From Burhinus oedicnemus (Eukaryota > Chordata > Aves > Charadriiformes > Burhinidae): DNA of 64,000 nt. A program made the position numbers and the translations under genes. How positions within the stretch are numbered: position 1 is the stretch's first letter; every line of letters starts with the position of its first letter. Below the pieces are notes generated by a model. That model was not told the DNA's origin. It did not search any database and saw only the letters and a program-made list of their open reading frames with translations. Of the stretch, positions 60,036-64,000 are shown one piece after another. The stretch covers positions 75,468 to 139,467 of the forward strand of contig VFFE01006818.1 in the NCBI GenBank assembly GCA_008921705.1. Direction: 5' to 3'.

Positions 60036-60829
60036 TCGGGCAGCGCTGCGGTGGGACCCGCGGGCACTGCGTGCCTCCCAGGGGCACGCGCCCCAGGCCA
60101 CCCTGCGCAGGTCAGCCAGCACGGCGCGTCCCACGGGGCTGCCCGGCCACCCTGGTGCTTGGGGGGGCCCGGCTGGGAGAGGGACGTTTCCATCCCCGCC
60201 CACGTTTGGGGTTCTTTGCCAGAAAACAGAGAACAAAAATTTCCAGAGCGCCTGAAGCTGGCATTGCTTTGTATGGAGGTGATGCTGTTCCGTTTCAGAA
60301 GACTATTTCTTGTGATTACAGAGTACAAGACGTTTTCATCATTTCCCCATTTATTATACTAAATTTTCATTTTCCCTGCAGAGAAACAAGAAGCAAATGA
60401 CATAAATATAAAATGCAATGACTCTTAAGATATTGCAAGTCACAGCCTAAAAAAAAAAGAAAAATAAATTCAGACGTTAATGAGCTTCTAGCCGTAATGT
60501 GAAATAAACTGACATCAGGGAAGAATGTTGTTCAGTGCCCGGATGGCTGCTATTGAAAGGTTTGTTTTTAGAGAAGTTCTATGACTGTGTTTTAAAGGGA
60601 TATTCTTAGGTCTTTTCTGCTGAAAGGATTTATAAAACATAAAGTTATTTGTGCCAGGTTTATGAAATGTACGACCGGTTTAGCTGCTTTAGGCAGGGGT
60701 CAAATCCTGCCGGTGCTTCGCATTGCGGTAGATAGTTCATTATTATTATTAAGTTTGCATGAAGCAGGGGTTTTACCTTATGTTTTTGTGTTAGGAACAG
60801 TCCCTGGCAGCTGCGGCCGATGAGTTTGG

Positions 60830-61110
60830 CACAGCCACAGGCGCTGGAGGGGACAGGGCTGGGGTTCTCGCCCAGCGGCGTGCGGGGCGCGGGCTGCCTC
60901 GGTGTAGCTCAGCCCGGGGCACGGCTGGCGGGAGCGAGCGCCGTTGGCGGGTGTTGGGCTCAGTGGTGCCGCCGCAGGCGGGGGACGGACAGCCAGCAGC
61001 AGGATGTCAGTCGGGGGCTGAGCTGGGGTCCGGCGACCCCACGGCCCGCGCCGTGCTCTGCCGTGGCCGCCCCACTGCCGCGGCCGCCACGTGGGGCTCT
61101 GCCGGCGGTG
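60830..61110. other. CpG-rich block
   Basis: GC-rich with dense CpG (CGGCGTGCGGGGCGCGGG near 60876). It lies directly before a strongly AT-rich block. No exon recognised. Confidence 0.5.
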
Positions 61111-61189
61111 CCTGTCTCTGGGCACGGCGTGAGTTCGACCCAGAGAAAATTGCTCAGGTCAAGCCGCCCGAGCAGCGAGCCTCTAACGT

Positions 61190-61420
61190 GAGGTCTGAGG
61201 TGTGCCTGGAGTTATTTCAATACATAATTTTCCGTTCTTACCATAATTGCAATGACGACGGCAAAATAATCCCCGTAATTTCAGTGCGCATTTGCTAATT
61301 GGGATGTTTTTATCAGGCTAACGATAACCACCTATTATTTTGTCACCTTCTTGCTGTAATGTGTCCTTGATGATACTATATTGTGCGCCATTAGCACTTG
61401 CAAATGGTTATTAATGGCAG
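61190..61420. promoter_or_regulatory. Candidate conserved enhancer
   Basis: Contains TACCATAATTGCAATGACG, AAAATAATCCCCGTAATTTC, CATTTGCTAATTGGG, CCATTAGCACTTGCAAATGG and TTATTAATGGCAG. The density of TAAT and octamer-like (TTGCAAAT) words is the highest in the window. It is about 1.4 kb before the second kinase exon. Confidence 0.45.
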
Positions 61421-61599
61421 TATTTTAGAAGTGCGGAAGAGTTCGGCAGCTCCCATCTCTCTCTGCCGCTTTCTGCTGTCCCCAGAAACTCCCTGTTCTT
61501 GCTCCCGCGCTGTGTCGGCGTGACCCGCTCTCTAACGAGCTGTGTGAAGCCACCCCCAGGTCAGCCTCCCTGCGCCGCGCCAGATGAAGGCTGCATGAC

Positions 61600-61800
61600 C
61601 AAAATGCCAAATTACTTATTTTTCCAAGAAAATACATCCAGCGCATTGTAACGATGAGCATGTCTGATAATTAAAAGAGAACAGACGTAATTATACCAGA
61701 TGCAGAAATTTCGTTAGTTCTTTTAAAAATAGTTACCTGGATAACTAATTAGCTCTTTTAAATATAGTTACCTTGGTAATTAAGGTGTCATTAGTATCAG
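61600..61800. promoter_or_regulatory. Candidate enhancer containing a duplicated X-box-like element
   Basis: AT-rich block with GATAATTAAAAG and ACGTAATTATACC at the left, then two copies of a 32-bp element (61714-61745 and 61749-61780), then GTAATTAAGGTGTCATTAG. See the duplication entry for details. Confidence 0.45.
61714..61780. repeat. 32-bp direct duplication, period 35, with RFX X-box-like palindromes
   Basis: Copy 1 starts TTAGTTCTTTTAAAAATAG and copy 2 TTAGCTCTTTTAAATATAG; 27 of 32 positions agree. Each ends in a near-palindrome: GTTACCTGGATAAC (61732-61745) and GTTACCTTGGTAAT (61767-61780). Against the degenerate X-box GTNRCC-NN-RGYAAC each has one mismatch in the right half. Confidence 0.85.
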
Positions 61801-61829
61801 GAGGGCACACCAAAGGCAATGCTGGCTGC

Positions 61830-62260
61830 GAAAGCCGTGCCAGCCTGGTGGGCGTCATGCCTGTTGGCAGAGCGGGTGCCGGGGCCGGGTTCTCCCGCCG
61901 GTGCCGGGGGCTGCCGGGCAGCCAGGCTCTGCGTGCCGGCAGGGGGACGGCTGGGAGCAGCCGGTGGGAAGCTGACGTTTCGCGTGGGGACCCACCATGG
62001 CCTCCTGCTTGCCCGGCCGTGAGAAGAGGCTCTCGGGGTGGGGAGCAGACCGGGCAGCGGTGGGAGGCGGGAGGGACCCGGCCAGCAGCAGGCAGCTCGG
62101 TCCGCAGCGGGGCCCGGGGAAGGACACGTCCCCGTTGGCGATGGCGTGGAGCTCCTGGAGGCTGGGAGCCTGGGCTGGGGGCGCCGGAGGGGCACTGGGG
62201 TCATGAAACCCTCAGCGGGGAGGGTCCGGGTCTTGCAGGGACGGGGTGTTGCTGTGTTCC
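61830..62260. other. GC-rich block with a G-quadruplex motif
   Basis: GC-rich; at 62052-62075 GGGCAGCGGTGGGAGGCGGG then A and GGG form four G-tracts with loops of 7, 4 and 1. It lies about 0.75 kb before the kinase exon, on the sense strand, so it could also fold in the pre-mRNA. Confidence 0.6.
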
Positions 62261-62375
62261 TGGGGGCACGGTGTTTGTGGTTGCTTTTAACAAATTTACA
62301 TTTTAATCGCTTTCTGCTAAAACAAATTGGATTATTTTGACCTTTCAGAGCTCAGCCATGTATGCAATAGATTAA

Positions 62376-64000
<1,625 letters not shown>

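Noticed and set aside
60692..60711. GGCAGGGGTCAAATCCTGCC, resembling a tRNA T-arm
   Set aside because: The loop has eight bases and lacks TTCR. No acceptor stem, anticodon arm or A box is found nearby.

Overview
This is a piece of a vertebrate nuclear genome, almost certainly a bird. The clearest signs are ten fragments of CR1 non-LTR retrotransposons with the typical avian 3' ends (a 'GATTCTGTGATTCTRTG'-type tail on the sense strand, or its complement). Short GC-rich minisatellites and an absence of mammalian Alu/L1-type repeats fit this. The species cannot be fixed from the sequence. A run of 50 N at 40801-40850 shows a draft assembly.

Only one gene is supported, on the + strand: STK32C (YANK3), a Ser/Thr protein kinase of the AGC group. 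Two internal coding exons are present. A 56-bp exon (36493-36548) carries the start of the kinase domain and its glycine-rich loop. A 152-bp exon (62808-62959) carries the ATP-anchoring lysine, the alpha-C helix glutamate and the beta-4 region. Exon phases agree: the first opens with the last two bases of a split codon and ends in phase 0, and the second starts in phase 0 and ends after two bases of a Trp codon. The first coding exon and promoter, and all exons after 62959, are outside the window or were not recognised.

The rest is intronic (or, at the far left, possibly upstream): about 36.5 kb before the first exon, a 26,259-bp intron between the two exons, and 1 kb of the next intron. It is a mosaic of three kinds of DNA: (1) CpG-rich blocks full of meaningless GC-rich open frames; (2) AT-rich blocks dense in TAATTA, ATGCAAA and CAATTG-like words that resemble conserved developmental enhancers (notably near 4.4, 6.6, 7.9, 11.3, 21.8, 55.0, 59.3 and 61.2-61.8 kb); and (3) repeats: CR1 fragments in both orientations, microsatellites, several minisatellites and a repeat-dense knot around the gap at 40.2-41.7 kb.

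The most interesting non-repeat structure is at 61714-61780, about 1 kb before the second exon. A 32-bp element is duplicated with a 35-bp period, and each copy ends in a near-palindrome of the RFX X-box type (GTTACC-NN-GGTAAC-like). No new protein system, RNA gene, CRISPR array or operon is present. I found no convincing coding sequence other than the kinase exons and the decayed CR1 reverse-transcriptase tails.
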